Assembly: GCF_003326675.1 (NCBI RefSeq)
Contig: NZ_JPWF01000020.1
Coordinates: 1 to 64,000, forward strand
Length of the DNA: 64,000 nucleotides
Origin: Thalassospira profundimaris
Lineage (GTDB): Bacteria > Pseudomonadota > Alphaproteobacteria > Rhodospirillales > Thalassospiraceae
Direction: 5' to 3'
A program made the position numbers and the translations under genes. The notes beneath the pieces are model-generated. The model ran no database searches. It was not told the origin of the DNA and worked only from the letters and a program-made list of their open reading frames with translations. Below, piece by piece: positions 9,311 to 18,902 of the stretch (its first letter is position 1; each line of letters begins with the position of its first letter).

Positions 9311-9461
9311 TGGATTGTCGGTCTATACCTGTGGATGATGCAGATTTTTCACCGGAAGCCCCACGAATCGCGTAGATTTTTGAAGTCCTGCCTTGTGTCG
9401 GAATTAATACCCGTGTTGTTATCAGGGCTTGATTGGATTTCCCGTAAGAATGCGCCGCTGA

Positions 9462-10865
9462 ATGCTGATTGAAGAATGCCCCTACATTGAGCCGGTCGAT
9501 GCATATGGTGCGTTTGCACCCTTTGCCGACAGCCATTTTCTTGATTCCGGCGAACGGGATCGCTTTTCCTATATCGTTGCGTCTCCGCTGCATAAACTGG
9601 TGTCCAAAAATGGACAAGTAACCCTCGATGGTTTCCCGTTTCCCGGAAATCCTTTTGATGTGCTGGGTGATTTGTTGGCGCGATATCCGCAGGAACGCGA
9701 CGATGAACTACCACCGTTTCAGGGCGGGGCTGTCGGCTATTTTGGCTATGAATTAGCACACCAGACAGAGACGCTGCCACGGGCCAAGAAGGACTGGCTG
9801 GGAATGCCCGACATGATGGTCGGGATATACGATCTCGTGATTGCCTTTGATCAGGACAATCGCAAGATGTGGCTGATTTCAACCGGAATGCCCGAACGTT
9901 GGGGAACTGCGCGAAAACAACGCGCCGAGGAACGTATGGCGGTGTTGCGCAAGTATCTCAAACTTGCCAAACCGTTATATGATGTTCCCGCGGTACCGCA
10001 CGTACCAGACGTTATCAAATGGCAATCAAACTTTGATCGTGCGGTGTTTGAAACCAAAGTTCAAAAAGTCATTGATTACATTTTTGCCGGAGACATTTTT
10101 CAGGCAAATCTGTCGCAAAGCATTCATGCCGAATATCCCCGCGATGCCATCCCCGAGCGGTTTGGCCTGTATCGGCGCCTGCGTGAAATCAGTTCCGTAC
10201 CATTTGGTGCCTTCCTGAATTTCGGGGATTGCGCCGTTTTATCGAACTCCCCTGAGCGCTTTTTGAAGGTTCGTGACAGGCAGGTTGAAACCAAACCGAT
10301 CAAAGGGACGCGGCCACGTGGCGATACGCCACTTAGTGATGCCGAGCTTGCGCAAGAGTTAATGCTTTCTCCCAAGGATAGGGCGGAAAACATTATGATT
10401 GTAGATCTTTTGCGAAATGACCTGTCGAAAGTGTGCAAGCCGCATTCCGTAAATACACCAGCAATTTGCGCGCTGGAAAGTTATGCCAATGTGCACCACC
10501 TTGTGTCGACAGTGACCGGCACATTACGCGACGGCAAAACGGCTGTTGATCTGTTGAAGGCAAGCTTCCCTGGCGGGTCGATTACCGGCGCCCCGAAAAT
10601 CCGTGCGATGGAAATCATTACCGAACTTGAACAAACAACGCGCGGGGCCTATTGCGGGGCAATTGGCTATATCGGGTTTGACGGTTCCATGGACACCAAT
10701 ATCGCGATCCGGTCGCTATGCGTGAATGGCGGGAAAATGGCATTCAATGTCGGCGGGGGGATCGTTGCCGACAGTGATCCGGCGCTTGAATATGAAGAGA
10801 CACTGGTCAAGGCGACCAAGATGTTCGAGTTGTTTGGTCTTGATGCCGAGGATATCGCGCCGTGA
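9462..10865 (+). CDS. pabB: Aminodeoxychorismate synthase component I
   Basis: A 467-residue chorismate-utilising enzyme that, with the PabA glutaminase, converts chorismate to 4-amino-4-deoxychorismate for p-aminobenzoate and folate. The N-terminal part (FLDSGERDRFSYI, FQGGAVGYFGYELA) and the C-terminal chorismate-binding domain (ETKPIKGTRPRGDT, SPKDRAENIMIVDLLRNDL, FPGGSITGAPKIRAMEII) are diagnostic. The PIKGT lysine is the nucleophile position that separates PabB from anthranilate synthase TrpE, favouring PabB. It overlaps pabA by GTGA and is followed by pabC, giving a complete p-aminobenzoate operon. Confidence 0.95.
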   Translation: MLIEECPYIEPVDAYGAFAPFADSHFLDSGERDRFSYIVASPLHKLVSKNGQVTLDGFPFPGNPFDVLGDLLARYPQERDDELPPFQGGAVGYFGYELAHQTETLPRAKKDWLGMPDMMVGIYDLVIAFDQDNRKMWLISTGMPERWGTARKQRAEERMAVLRKYLKLAKPLYDVPAVPHVPDVIKWQSNFDRAVFETKVQKVIDYIFAGDIFQANLSQSIHAEYPRDAIPERFGLYRRLREISSVPFGAFLNFGDCAVLSNSPERFLKVRDRQVETKPIKGTRPRGDTPLSDAELAQELMLSPKDRAENIMIVDLLRNDLSKVCKPHSVNTPAICALESYANVHHLVSTVTGTLRDGKTAVDLLKASFPGGSITGAPKIRAMEIITELEQTTRGAYCGAIGYIGFDGSMDTNIAIRSLCVNGGKMAFNVGGGIVADSDPALEYEETLVKATKMFELFGLDAEDIAP

Positions 10866-11431
10866 TCCTTCTCATTGATAATTATGACTCATTTGTCTTC
10901 AATCTGGCGCGCTATATCGAAGAAATCGGGTACAACGTTATTGTTGTCCGTAATGACGAGATCGGCCCGGAACAGGTTCGTAAACTGAACCCAAAAGCTA
11001 TTATTTTCTCGCCAGGTCCGTGCGGCCCCGATGAAGCTGGCAATAGTCTGAGCCTGATCGAAACGCTGAAGGCTGAATATCCGATGTTGGGTGTCTGTCT
11101 TGGACATCAGTCCATCGCACAGGTCTTTGGTGGCTTGGTCAAGCGTGCAAAGCGCCCGGTTCACGGAATGACGTCCGAAATTCGTCACAGCGGAAAAGAA
11201 TTGTTCGCGGGATTAAAGAATCCTTTGCAAGTAACGCGTTATCACTCGTTGATTGTTGAATTGCCTGAAGATGGAAGCCTGATCGAACTCGCCCGCAGCC
11301 CGGAAGGAGAGATCATGGCCTTTGCACATAAGGAATTCCCGCTTTATGGGGTACAGTTTCACCCCGAAGCGGTTTTGACCGAGCAGGGGCATGATCTGTT
11401 GGCGAATTTCCTGAAAACAACATCTTCCTAA
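10862..11431 (+). CDS. pabA: Aminodeoxychorismate/anthranilate synthase glutaminase subunit
   Basis: A 189-residue class I glutamine amidotransferase supplying ammonia to PabB. The oxyanion segment is FSPGPCGPDEAG, the catalytic cysteine is in GVCLGHQS, and the His/Glu pair is in VQFHPEA. It opens with MILLIDNYDSF, universal in PabA/TrpG. The GTG start lies in a GTGA overlap with the pabB stop, implying translational coupling. It may also serve anthranilate synthase if no separate trpG exists. Confidence 0.96.
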   Translation: MILLIDNYDSFVFNLARYIEEIGYNVIVVRNDEIGPEQVRKLNPKAIIFSPGPCGPDEAGNSLSLIETLKAEYPMLGVCLGHQSIAQVFGGLVKRAKRPVHGMTSEIRHSGKELFAGLKNPLQVTRYHSLIVELPEDGSLIELARSPEGEIMAFAHKEFPLYGVQFHPEAVLTEQGHDLLANFLKTTSS

Positions 11432-11455
11432 AGGGCGACATACAGAAGGGACGGC

Positions 11456-12316
11456 ATGATGCAGGTATGGATGAATGGCAGCTTTCGCGATCTGGACGAA
11501 GCATCTCTTCCGGTAACGGATAGGGGGTTTTTGCTTGGTGACGGTTTCTTTGAAACAATGCGTGCCCATGAAGGCAAGGTTGCCTGGCTTGAGGCGCATA
11601 TGGAGCGCCTTGAACACCATGCAGAGCAAATTGAATTCCCCGTCGATCTTTTACCAACTGTAGAAGATGTCTCGGAAATCGTTGCAACATTGTTCGATCA
11701 GGTTCACCGCAAGGATGCCGTTGTACGTCTTACGGTATCGCGTGGATCTGGTGAACGTGGACTGCTACCACCTGCTGATCCCGATCCGACCATTCTGATT
11801 ACTGTTTCACCGTTTGAGCCGGTTGATCCGGGAGCGGGCCTTAAGCTGTTTACGTCTAAGAAAATTCGTCGCAATTCCTGGTCGGTTGCCGGTGGAATCA
11901 AAAGTATCAATTATCTCGACAATATTGCCGCCAAACAGGAAGCGCATTCCTATCGCGGTGATGATGCTATTATTCTGTCCACGGATGGCAATGTCGCGGA
12001 AACCACGGTTGCCAATATCTTTGGTATTCAGGGCGATACCTTGTGGACTCCCGATGATGACACGGGGCTCTTGTGTGGTCTTGCCCGTGATTTCATTCTT
12101 GATTGGGCGGAAGATACCGGGCGCGAGGTCAGTTTTGAGCCGAAAACCCCCGAAATGTTAAATGAGTTCGATGCGATCTTTACCGCAAACGCGCTTCAGG
12201 GGCTTCGTGTTGTTGATAAGGTCGATGGACTTGTTATCGGCGTCCCGGCTATGACCTTCTTCACAGAGCTTGCACAAGTAGTGGAAACATCGCTATGCGA
12301 AGGTATAGCTCTTTAG
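11456..12316 (+). CDS. pabC: Aminotransferase class IV, probable aminodeoxychorismate lyase
   Basis: A 286-residue fold-type IV PLP enzyme. The N-terminal DRGFLLGDGFFETMRAHEGK is family-typical, the PLP-binding lysine lies in IKSINYLDN, and NVAETTVANIF contributes the cofactor phosphate site. The same fold covers branched-chain and D-amino-acid aminotransferases, and sequence alone separates them poorly. Its place 24 bp after pabA makes 4-amino-4-deoxychorismate lyase, giving p-aminobenzoate and pyruvate, the best call. A second ATG (MQV) two codons in is equally possible as start. Its stop is about 60 bp from the next gene. Confidence 0.88.
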   Translation: MMQVWMNGSFRDLDEASLPVTDRGFLLGDGFFETMRAHEGKVAWLEAHMERLEHHAEQIEFPVDLLPTVEDVSEIVATLFDQVHRKDAVVRLTVSRGSGERGLLPPADPDPTILITVSPFEPVDPGAGLKLFTSKKIRRNSWSVAGGIKSINYLDNIAAKQEAHSYRGDDAIILSTDGNVAETTVANIFGIQGDTLWTPDDDTGLLCGLARDFILDWAEDTGREVSFEPKTPEMLNEFDAIFTANALQGLRVVDKVDGLVIGVPAMTFFTELAQVVETSLCEGIAL

Positions 12317-12374
12317 GGTAAATTAACCCTATCCTTGGCATGATCATCGGCAGTGACCTGTTACAGGACTGCCG

Positions 12375-13652
12375 ATGACTGCCCATATGACCAAACCCGC
12401 CTTGACCATTAACCGGTTTATCGAGGGCCTGCGCAAGCACGCGGCCAACGGTAATACGCCGCATATGGGGATATTGAATATCCCGCCTGATTTACGCCTT
12501 GGCGCCGAAGATTATCAGGCGATCAGCCGTGATGCTTTTCATTACCTTCCGGAAAACACCCAGATACACCGCCTTGAAAATGGCATGGTGGCTTGTGTTC
12601 GGGGTGGAAAGTGGGTGGAAGATGACTCTGGCTTTGTCGAACATGTTCGCGAGACTCTTGATGAAGTCATCGAACGCCAGGGACTGGGAACCATTCCGAG
12701 CAACCTTTGGAATCGCTTCAAATGGCCGACAGACGACGAACGGATAGGGAAACTGTTTGGCATTCCCTTGTCCGAACGTACCCTGGGTGCCCCGTTTGAA
12801 CGCTTCAACATGTCCGAAATGCTGCGCGGCGCGATTACAACCGAGGCTGTTTTTGATTCTTGTCGCCGGCAGGCAATTCTGAGTTTCGATGATACGCGAC
12901 GTTATGTTGTCGGACATGAAATCTATTGTTCGCTTGATTATCTGCGTCAAAACCATCTGGCATCCTTCCTTTTGGAGGGACCGGGTGAAATTGAGATTCT
13001 GTCCAGGGTGCTTGACGAAAAAGTAATGGAAGTTACCCGTTCCATTGCCTCGGCCATTCTTCCTGATCGCCTGCATTTGAACATGCAGGTTCAAACGGTA
13101 TTGAGTGACACATTTGCCGAGTTCATTCATCAGGATGACGGAGCGTTGATGCGGAACATGGCAATCGAGTTTTCGATGGAAAATGCCATTGCCAACTGGT
13201 GGGAATTCGAAGATGCCTGCGAGTTCCTTCACTCTTCGGGTATTCAGGTCGGGTTGGATCGGATCACCTTGCCAGCACTTGAATTTCTGTCGCCGCGCAA
13301 AATGAATGTCGATTTCATCAAGGTGATCTGGGATCAGAACATCATTGGATCGCGTCGGACAGAAGTTGCAGACCGCCTGCGAGAATTTGCCAATTTGTTT
13401 GTCGAGAGCAGCTTGATCCTGACGCGATGTGACAGTCGTACTGCACTTCGAATGGGGCGCAGCCTTGGGGTGGAGGTGTTTCAGGGAAGCTATATCGACG
13501 CCATGCTTGGCTCTTATCTGCATCGTGTTTGCACGTCAAAGCGGCGTACAACCGATAAAAGATGCGCAGTCTGTCAATGGGCCCCGCGAGAAGCCCGGAA
13601 AAATGGCTGTGGCTTCCATTTCCGTAATGGTCACAGGCTTTCTGAAAGTTAA
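12375..13652 (+). CDS. Degenerate EAL-domain-like protein with cysteine-rich C-terminus
   Basis: A 425-residue cytoplasmic protein with no membrane segment. The second half reads like an EAL phosphodiesterase scaffold with its catalytic residues lost: LHLNMQVQTVLSDTF resembles the NLSP strand, IEFSMENA resembles the ITE strand, GLDRITLPALEFL stands where active enzymes have ALDDFGTG, and LGVEVFQGSYID resembles the lG-d-~QGy end. The EAL motif, the DD pair and the EGVE glutamate are missing, so hydrolysis of c-di-GMP is unlikely; binding or protein interaction is possible. The first about 200 residues match nothing I know. The C-terminal about 50 residues carry C-x10-C-x2-C-x11-C, a possible metal site. 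It lies between pabC and the FMN riboswitch and ends in a terminator. Assignment is by motif reading only. Confidence 0.7.
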   Translation: MTAHMTKPALTINRFIEGLRKHAANGNTPHMGILNIPPDLRLGAEDYQAISRDAFHYLPENTQIHRLENGMVACVRGGKWVEDDSGFVEHVRETLDEVIERQGLGTIPSNLWNRFKWPTDDERIGKLFGIPLSERTLGAPFERFNMSEMLRGAITTEAVFDSCRRQAILSFDDTRRYVVGHEIYCSLDYLRQNHLASFLLEGPGEIEILSRVLDEKVMEVTRSIASAILPDRLHLNMQVQTVLSDTFAEFIHQDDGALMRNMAIEFSMENAIANWWEFEDACEFLHSSGIQVGLDRITLPALEFLSPRKMNVDFIKVIWDQNIIGSRRTEVADRLREFANLFVESSLILTRCDSRTALRMGRSLGVEVFQGSYIDAMLGSYLHRVCTSKRRTTDKRCAVCQWAPREARKNGCGFHFRNGHRLSES

Positions 13653-13675
13653 ACCAAAGGTTTCCTTTGGTTTTT
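13651..13675 (+). terminator. Rho-independent terminator after the EAL-like gene
   Basis: AAACCAAAGG pairs perfectly with CCTTTGGTTT around a TTT loop, followed by more T residues. The repeat overlaps the end of the stop codon at 13650-13652. Confidence 0.9.
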
Positions 13676-13759
13676 AGATGTTTGACAAGTGTGTGGTGCT
13701 TTCTTAAAGTGCGCGCAGTCGATCAATTGTGATTGGCTATGTCGTTAAAACACGGCGCT

Positions 13760-13909
13760 TATTCTCAGGGCAGGGTGCAAATCCCGACCGGCGGTAATCC
13801 AGATTTCTGGGAAGCCCGCGAGCGCCCAAGGATCAATTGATCTTTGGGGTCAGCAGATCCGGTGTAATTCCGGAGCCGACGGTAATAGTCCGGATGGGAG
13901 AGGATAAAG
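13760..13909 (+). promoter_or_regulatory. FMN riboswitch (RFN element)
   Basis: The stretch contains the RFN hallmarks in order: TTCTCAGGGCAGGGTGCAA, then TCCCGACCGGCGGTAAT, a variable arm, CCCGCGAGCG, then CAGATCCGGTGTAATTCCGG and CCGACGGTAATAGTCCGGAT, ending GGGAGAGGAT. It controls the downstream ribB in response to FMN. About 135 nt lie between it and the ribB start; these contain self-complementary GTGACG/TGTGACAG-type stretches that could form the expression platform. I could not work out which fold terminates or blocks translation. Confidence 0.97.
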
Positions 13910-14045
13910 CGTGACGTTACAGGCATGATCGCGTTTGCGTGATTGCCTTCGGCGTCTGCCTGCGACCGCGATGTGACAGGTTTGTCGCAAAGCGGGCCTT
14001 TCTTTGTTTGCCCTGGTTCGTAAGCCCCATCCGAAGAGGACGGTT

Positions 14046-14714
14046 ATGAATCAGAGTATTGAACCACAATCAGGTCTTTCGATCTTTGGTGATCCGCATG
14101 CACGTATGGAACGTGCGCTTGCTGAATTGCGCGAAGGCAAGGGTGTTTTGGTTGTTGATGATGAAGATCGCGAAAACGAAGGCGATCTGATTTTTTCCGC
14201 TGAAAATCTTACCAATGAACAGATGGCGATGCTTATTCGCGATTGCAGCGGCATTGTATGCCTTTGCCTGACCGATGAAAAGGCAACGGCACTTGATCTG
14301 CCGCCAATGGTTGCCACCAACACATCAAGCATGGGGACCGGCTTTACCGTTACCATCGAAGCCAAGGTTGGCGTGACAACCGGCGTTTCGGCTGCTGATC
14401 GCGTTACCACGGTGAAAACAGCCATTGCAGATGATACCAAACCGTCTGATTTGGCGCGTCCGGGCCATGTGTTTCCGTTGCGCGCACGCGCTGGCGGTGT
14501 TCTTGAACGTCGCGGCCACACCGAAGGTACGGTTGACCTAATGCGTCTGGCGGGCTTGAAGCCGGCTGGCGTGCTGTGCGAGGTCACCAACCCGGATGGC
14601 GCCATGGCGCGTCTTCCCGAACTGATCGAATATGCCAACGCCCATGAAATGGTCGTAATCAGCATCGAAGACATTGTTGCCTATCGCATGGCGATGCAGC
14701 AAGCCGCTGAGTAA
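14046..14714 (+). CDS. ribB: 3,4-dihydroxy-2-butanone-4-phosphate synthase
   Basis: A 222-residue RibB that converts ribulose-5-phosphate to the four-carbon precursor of riboflavin plus formate. Diagnostic motifs are [15 protein letters not shown] (metal and substrate binding), [20 protein letters not shown], and [20 protein letters not shown] with the catalytic His. Length matches a monofunctional RibB, not a RibBA fusion with GTP cyclohydrolase II. The start at 14046 follows GAGGACGGTT; an upstream ATG at 14004 is in frame but leads through sequence unlike the family. Regulation by the upstream FMN riboswitch is clear. Confidence 0.97.
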   Translation: MNQSIEPQSGLSIFGDPHARMERALAELREGKGVLVVDDEDRENEGDLIFSAENLTNEQMAMLIRDCSGIVCLCLTDEKATALDLPPMVATNTSSMGTGFTVTIEAKVGVTTGVSAADRVTTVKTAIADDTKPSDLARPGHVFPLRARAGGVLERRGHTEGTVDLMRLAGLKPAGVLCEVTNPDGAMARLPELIEYANAHEMVVISIEDIVAYRMAMQQAAE

Positions 14715-14741
14715 TCATCAAACTTCACAGTTCTGATGTAA

Positions 14742-14774
14742 AAAGGGCAGCGTTTGAAACGCTGCCCTTTGTCG
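14742..14774. terminator. Terminator between ribB and xthA
   Basis: AAAGGGCAGCGTTT pairs with AAACGCTGCCCTTT across a short loop, followed by TGTCGTTTT on the plus strand. The symmetric A/T flanks suggest that it serves both ribB and, in reverse, xthA. Confidence 0.85.
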
Positions 14775-14798
14775 TTTTATCGGTTATGCTGATCAAGA

Positions 14799-15578
14799 TC
14801 AGTCGTCAATCATGCACCAGACAGGTGTGTGATCAGATGCCTTTTCCTTGCCGCGCGGATCACGATCAATGTCTGACGCGCTTAGACGATCCGCCGCCGC
14901 AGGGGTAAGCAGCAAATGGTCAATGCGAAGACCATTATCCTTGTTCCAGGCGCCCGCCCGATAATCCCACCAGCTATATTGATGGCCTTTCGGGTTGAAG
15001 GTGCGGAAGGCATCGGTAAAGCCCATATTCATCATCGTGCGCAAACGCTTGCGTTCGACTGTGGTGCACAGAACCGTTTCGTGAAGCTTGATCGGATCAT
15101 AAACATCGGAATCATCGGGGGCGATGTTGTAATCACCGCCCATAACCGCGGCTTCGCCGCTGGCACGGATTTTTTCAAACCGAGTAATCAGACGATCGAG
15201 GAAATTCAGTTTGTAATCGAACTTTTCGTCACCAACTGCGGTGCCCATCGGAACGTAAATCGATGCAACCCGGACAGGGTTGGGCGAACAAACAGTTGCT
15301 TCAATATATCGTGCCTGTTCATCGGCATCATTTCCGGGAAGGCCGCGTTCGACGTCCTCAATTGGAAATTTCGACAGAATGGCGACACCGTTATAGGTTT
15401 TCTGGCCATGGATCGCGATGTTGTAGCCGAGATCCTCGATTTCCATCGCAGGGAAGGCTTCGTCAACGGTCTTGGTTTCCTGCAACAGGACCACATCAGG
15501 TTTCGCGTCCTGCAACCATTCAAGGATGTTGGGAAGGCGGGCCTTGATCGAGTTGACGTTCCATGTGGCGATTTTCAT
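14799..15578 (-). CDS. xthA: Exodeoxyribonuclease III / AP endonuclease
   Basis: A 259-residue Mg-dependent DNA-repair nuclease acting at abasic sites. MKIATWNVNSIKARL opens the fold, LLQETK carries the metal-binding Glu, GDYNIAP holds the catalytic Asn/Asp pair, and GLRIDHLLLT and SDHTPVW form the C-terminal active-site motifs. The start at 15578 is preferred over 15671 because MKIATWN is the family N-terminus and GAGG lies upstream. It is separated from erpA by a terminator, so it is probably transcribed alone. Confidence 0.96.
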   Translation of the reverse strand: MKIATWNVNSIKARLPNILEWLQDAKPDVVLLQETKTVDEAFPAMEIEDLGYNIAIHGQKTYNGVAILSKFPIEDVERGLPGNDADEQARYIEATVCSPNPVRVASIYVPMGTAVGDEKFDYKLNFLDRLITRFEKIRASGEAAVMGGDYNIAPDDSDVYDPIKLHETVLCTTVERKRLRTMMNMGFTDAFRTFNPKGHQYSWWDYRAGAWNKDNGLRIDHLLLTPAAADRLSASDIDRDPRGKEKASDHTPVWCMIDD

Positions 15579-15621
15579 TCGGGCCTCAGTTCTTTTGGGT
15601 GTCATACTGTTTTGTTCAAAC

Positions 15622-15656
15622 AAAACGGGGTCCGAATTTAACGGACCCCGTTTTAT
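15622..15656 (-). terminator. Rho-independent terminator after erpA
   Basis: On the minus strand AAAACGGGGTCCG pairs with CGGACCCCGTTTT and continues into TGTTTG. It lies just beyond the erpA stop and upstream of xthA. Confidence 0.88.
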
Positions 15657-15677
15657 AAATCGTTTTGGCAATCTGGA

Positions 15678-16019
15678 TCAAATCGAGAAACTTGATCCAC
15701 ATCCGCATGACGATGTGGCATTCGGGTTGTTCACACGAAACGCCGATCCAACCATTTCACGCACAAAATCGATTTCCGCACCGCCCAAAAGATCAAGCGA
15801 TACTTCGTCGATTACCATTTTTGCACCGTGGTTTTCGAAGATGCAGTCTTCGTCAGTTGTGTCGGAATCCAGCGAAAACTCGTACTGGAAACCACTGCAA
15901 CCGCCACCAGAAACCTGCAAACGCAGCATTGTGTTCGCAGCGCCTTCGCTTGCGATCAGTTCCTGAATACGTTTCGCAGCACTTTCCGTCATTTGAACTT
16001 GCCGTGATGCTTCTGTCAT
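15678..16019 (-). CDS. erpA: A-type iron-sulfur cluster insertion protein ErpA
   Basis: A 113-residue HesB/IscA-like carrier delivering Fe-S clusters to apoproteins. All three ligand cysteines are present: GGGCSGFQY, and the C-terminal pair in SSCGCGSSF. The IDEVSLDLLGGAEIDFV segment is typical. I favour ErpA because the gene stands alone rather than inside an isc or suf operon, but IscA is hard to exclude by sequence. It is divergent from argS across about 240 bp, and no IscR-like site was recognised there. Confidence 0.92.
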   Translation of the reverse strand: MTEASRQVQMTESAAKRIQELIASEGAANTMLRLQVSGGGCSGFQYEFSLDSDTTDEDCIFENHGAKMVIDEVSLDLLGGAEIDFVREMVGSAFRVNNPNATSSCGCGSSFSI

Positions 16020-16259
16020 TCAACACTCCTTGGTCTCAAACCTGCCAGGGGACTGACAGGAATAGTTCCGATCCTTGACGCAATAATAGCACGGTCAGAT
16101 CGCAGTATTTAAGTCACTATTTAGCGCGCATGGCTGAAATGTCAAAACCTGTAATCACTCTAAACAAGGGTGACTTGCGTTTTGGAACGAAATGGCTCAA
16201 AACAAGCCCCAGTCCAAAGGTCCAGCGGACCAGAACCAAAAAATGCAAAGTTCAAAGTC

Positions 16260-18011
16260 ATGAATGTTTTCAGCCTGTTGAAAAGCGACATCGAGAACCA
16301 GCTTCTCGCCCTTGAAAAAGAAGGTGTTCTTCCTGCCGGAAGCGATACCTCACGCGTGACCGTGGAACCGCCACGTGATGCGTCTCACGGGGATGCGGCA
16401 ACCAATGCCGCGATGCTGTTGTCCAAGGCAGCAGGTCTGAAACCGCGCGACCTTGCTGAAAAGCTTGCCGAAAAACTGCGCGAGATTGATCACATCGAAA
16501 ATGTCGAAATTGCCGGTCCTGGCTTTATCAACCTTCGTATGGCCGATCAGTTCTGGTTATCGCAGATCACCAAGGTCCTTGAACTTGGTACGGCCTATGG
16601 TCAAAGCGACCTTGGTAAAGGCGAGAAAATAAACGTCGAATATGTTTCGGCAAACCCGACCGGACCGATGCATGTCGGCCATTGCCGAGGTGCCGTTGTC
16701 GGCGATGTTCTGGCGAACCTGTTAGGCAAGGCCGGTTATGCGGTCACAAAAGAATATTACACCAATGACGCCGGTGCGCAGGTCGATGTTTTGGCCCGTT
16801 CCCTGCACCTGCGCTATCGCGAAGCGCTTGGAGAAGATATCGGCGAAATCCCGCAGGGTCTTTATCCGGGGGATTACCTTGTCGAGCCCGGTCAGAAAAT
16901 GGCCAAGCGCGATGGTGACAAGTGGGTTAATGCCCCTGAAGAAGAATGGCTGGAAGAGTTCCGTGGTTTTGCCATTGTCGAGATGATGGCCTTAATCAGG
17001 GAAGACCTTCGTCTTCTTGGTGTTTCTCATGATGTCTTTACATCCGAGGATGGACTGGTCAAGGCCGGCAAGGTTCAGTCAGCGTTCGAGCATCTTGAGA
17101 AAAAGGGCGACATTTATGTCGGCGTTCTTGAGCCACCGAAAGGCAAGAAGCCGGATGATTGGGAGCCGCGCCCGCAAACCCTGTTCCGTGCAACCGACTT
17201 TGGGGATGATGTAGATCGTCCGCTGAAGAAATCGGATGGCAGCTGGACATATTTTGCATCCGACATTGCCTATCACTTCGATAAGTACGAGCGTGGCTTC
17301 AATCTTATGATCGACATTTTCGGTGCCGATCATGGTGGCTATGTCAAACGTATGAAGGCTGCGACCAAGGCAATCACAGGCGGCGAGGGCGACCTTGATG
17401 TCAAACTGTGTCAGCTGGTCAGTCTGTTTGACAATGGTGAGCCGGTTAAAATGTCAAAGCGTGCAGGGACCTTTGTGACGCTTCGTGACGTTGTCGAGCG
17501 TGTCGGCAAGGACGTCGTTCGTTTCATCATGTTGACCCGTAAAAACGACGCGGCGCTTGAATTTGACTTTGCCAAGGTGACCGAGCAGTCCAAGGACAAC
17601 CCCGTATTCTATGTGCAATATGCCCATGCACGTGTGAATTCGGTGTTCCGTCAGGCCGCTGAAGCATTCCCGGATCAGGATTTCTCGGCTGCGACGCTGT
17701 CCGGTGCCGATCTGAGCCAGCTTTCGACCGAAGAAGAAAAACTTCTGGTGCGCCGCATGGCCGAATGGCCGCGTATTGTTGAACAGGCCGCTGTTGCGCA
17801 TGAACCGCACCGCATTGCCTTTTTCCTGACAGAAATTGCAGCAGAATTCCATGCATTGTGGAACAAGGGACGTGACAACACTGCACTTCGCTTCATCGTT
17901 GCTGATGATCTTGGGGCGACTCTGGCACGTCTTGCAATGATCCGCGCAGTTGCGACTGTGATTGCGTCGGGTCTAGAGGTGCTTGGCGTCAAGCCTGTCG
18001 AGGAGATGTAA
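16260..18011 (+). CDS. argS: Arginyl-tRNA synthetase
   Basis: A 583-residue class I synthetase. The N-terminal ArgRS domain includes [16 protein letters not shown], the HIGH-like motif HVGH is at residues 138-141 within [15 protein letters not shown], and KMSKRAGT is the KMSKS equivalent. The C-terminal anticodon-binding helices follow. The ATG at 16260 gives the family N-terminus MNVFSLL; an upstream in-frame ATG at 16170 adds 30 residues unlike the family. It heads a tight run with the SPOR protein (3-nt gap) and nagZ, a conserved alphaproteobacterial order. Confidence 0.97.
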   Translation: MNVFSLLKSDIENQLLALEKEGVLPAGSDTSRVTVEPPRDASHGDAATNAAMLLSKAAGLKPRDLAEKLAEKLREIDHIENVEIAGPGFINLRMADQFWLSQITKVLELGTAYGQSDLGKGEKINVEYVSANPTGPMHVGHCRGAVVGDVLANLLGKAGYAVTKEYYTNDAGAQVDVLARSLHLRYREALGEDIGEIPQGLYPGDYLVEPGQKMAKRDGDKWVNAPEEEWLEEFRGFAIVEMMALIREDLRLLGVSHDVFTSEDGLVKAGKVQSAFEHLEKKGDIYVGVLEPPKGKKPDDWEPRPQTLFRATDFGDDVDRPLKKSDGSWTYFASDIAYHFDKYERGFNLMIDIFGADHGGYVKRMKAATKAITGGEGDLDVKLCQLVSLFDNGEPVKMSKRAGTFVTLRDVVERVGKDVVRFIMLTRKNDAALEFDFAKVTEQSKDNPVFYVQYAHARVNSVFRQAAEAFPDQDFSAATLSGADLSQLSTEEEKLLVRRMAEWPRIVEQAAVAHEPHRIAFFLTEIAAEFHALWNKGRDNTALRFIVADDLGATLARLAMIRAVATVIASGLEVLGVKPVEEM

Positions 18012-18014
18012 GAT

Positions 18015-18902
18015 ATGAACGAAGAATACGGCCGTAACCTTCATGCGGAACGCGCAGATCACTATCAGGCAGAAAAGCCGGCGCGCAAAAGCATGATGAA
18101 GGGGGCGGTAACCGTATTCTTCGGTCTTGCTGTTGTTGCTGGCGGCCTTGGTGGGGCAGGCTATTGGTTCTATCATCAGGGTCAACCCATTCAGGATGAC
18201 GGTAAATTGCCGATCCTGTTGCCGGATCCGTCGCCAATAAAGCTGCGCCCGGAAGATCCGGGCGGGATGGAGGTCCCGCATCGGAACACGACAGTCTATG
18301 ATCAGCTTAACGACGTTGATCCTGACGCCAATGTGGTGTTGCAGGAACTTCCTGATATGCCACGCGCACCGGAAGTCGTGGCAACACCAAAGGCCCCGGA
18401 AACAACCGCAAGCGTTGATAGCTGGTCAGAAGGGGCCGTTGAAGCCACGCCAGATGCTGTTAATCCGTCGGCAAGCATCGACGCTACTGCGGCCACTTCA
18501 TCTGATGCCGTCAGTGCCCCGGATATTGCCAAGCCGGAAATGACGGATGCGGAAAAGGCACTGGCAGCGGCAGCCGAACGTGACGCCGAAACCCAAAAGG
18601 CTACAAAGCCGGTCGCACCAGCCTCAACGCCTCAATCTGCTGCGGTTTCATTGAATGATTTCCGCATTCAGTTGGCATCGGTTCGCGACGAAAGTGGTGC
18701 CGCGGCAGAATGGAAAAGATTATCATCGAAAAACAAAGACTTGCTTGCTAGTCTTCAGATGTTCGTGCAGCGGACAGACCTTGGAGGCAAGGGAGTCTTT
18801 TATCGCTTGCAAGCAGGTCCTTTGACCGATGCAAGTGCCGCAGAGAAGCTGTGCGGTGATTTGAAACAACGCAATGTGGGGTGCCTCATTGTCCGGCCTT
18901 GA
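18015..18902 (+). CDS. SPOR-domain membrane protein
   Basis: A 295-residue bitopic protein. The basic N-terminus is cytoplasmic, one membrane helix covers about residues 30-52, a low-complexity Pro/Ala/Glu/Thr linker runs to about 210, and residues 215-295 form a SPOR domain (FRIQLASVRDESGAAAEW ... YRLQAGPL ... CGDLKQRNVGCLIV). SPOR domains bind denuded glycan strands in septal peptidoglycan, so a role at the division site or in wall remodelling is likely. It lies between argS and nagZ and its 3' end overlaps the nagZ reading frame by 29 bp. Confidence 0.92.
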   Translation: MNEEYGRNLHAERADHYQAEKPARKSMMKGAVTVFFGLAVVAGGLGGAGYWFYHQGQPIQDDGKLPILLPDPSPIKLRPEDPGGMEVPHRNTTVYDQLNDVDPDANVVLQELPDMPRAPEVVATPKAPETTASVDSWSEGAVEATPDAVNPSASIDATAATSSDAVSAPDIAKPEMTDAEKALAAAAERDAETQKATKPVAPASTPQSAAVSLNDFRIQLASVRDESGAAAEWKRLSSKNKDLLASLQMFVQRTDLGGKGVFYRLQAGPLTDASAAEKLCGDLKQRNVGCLIVRP

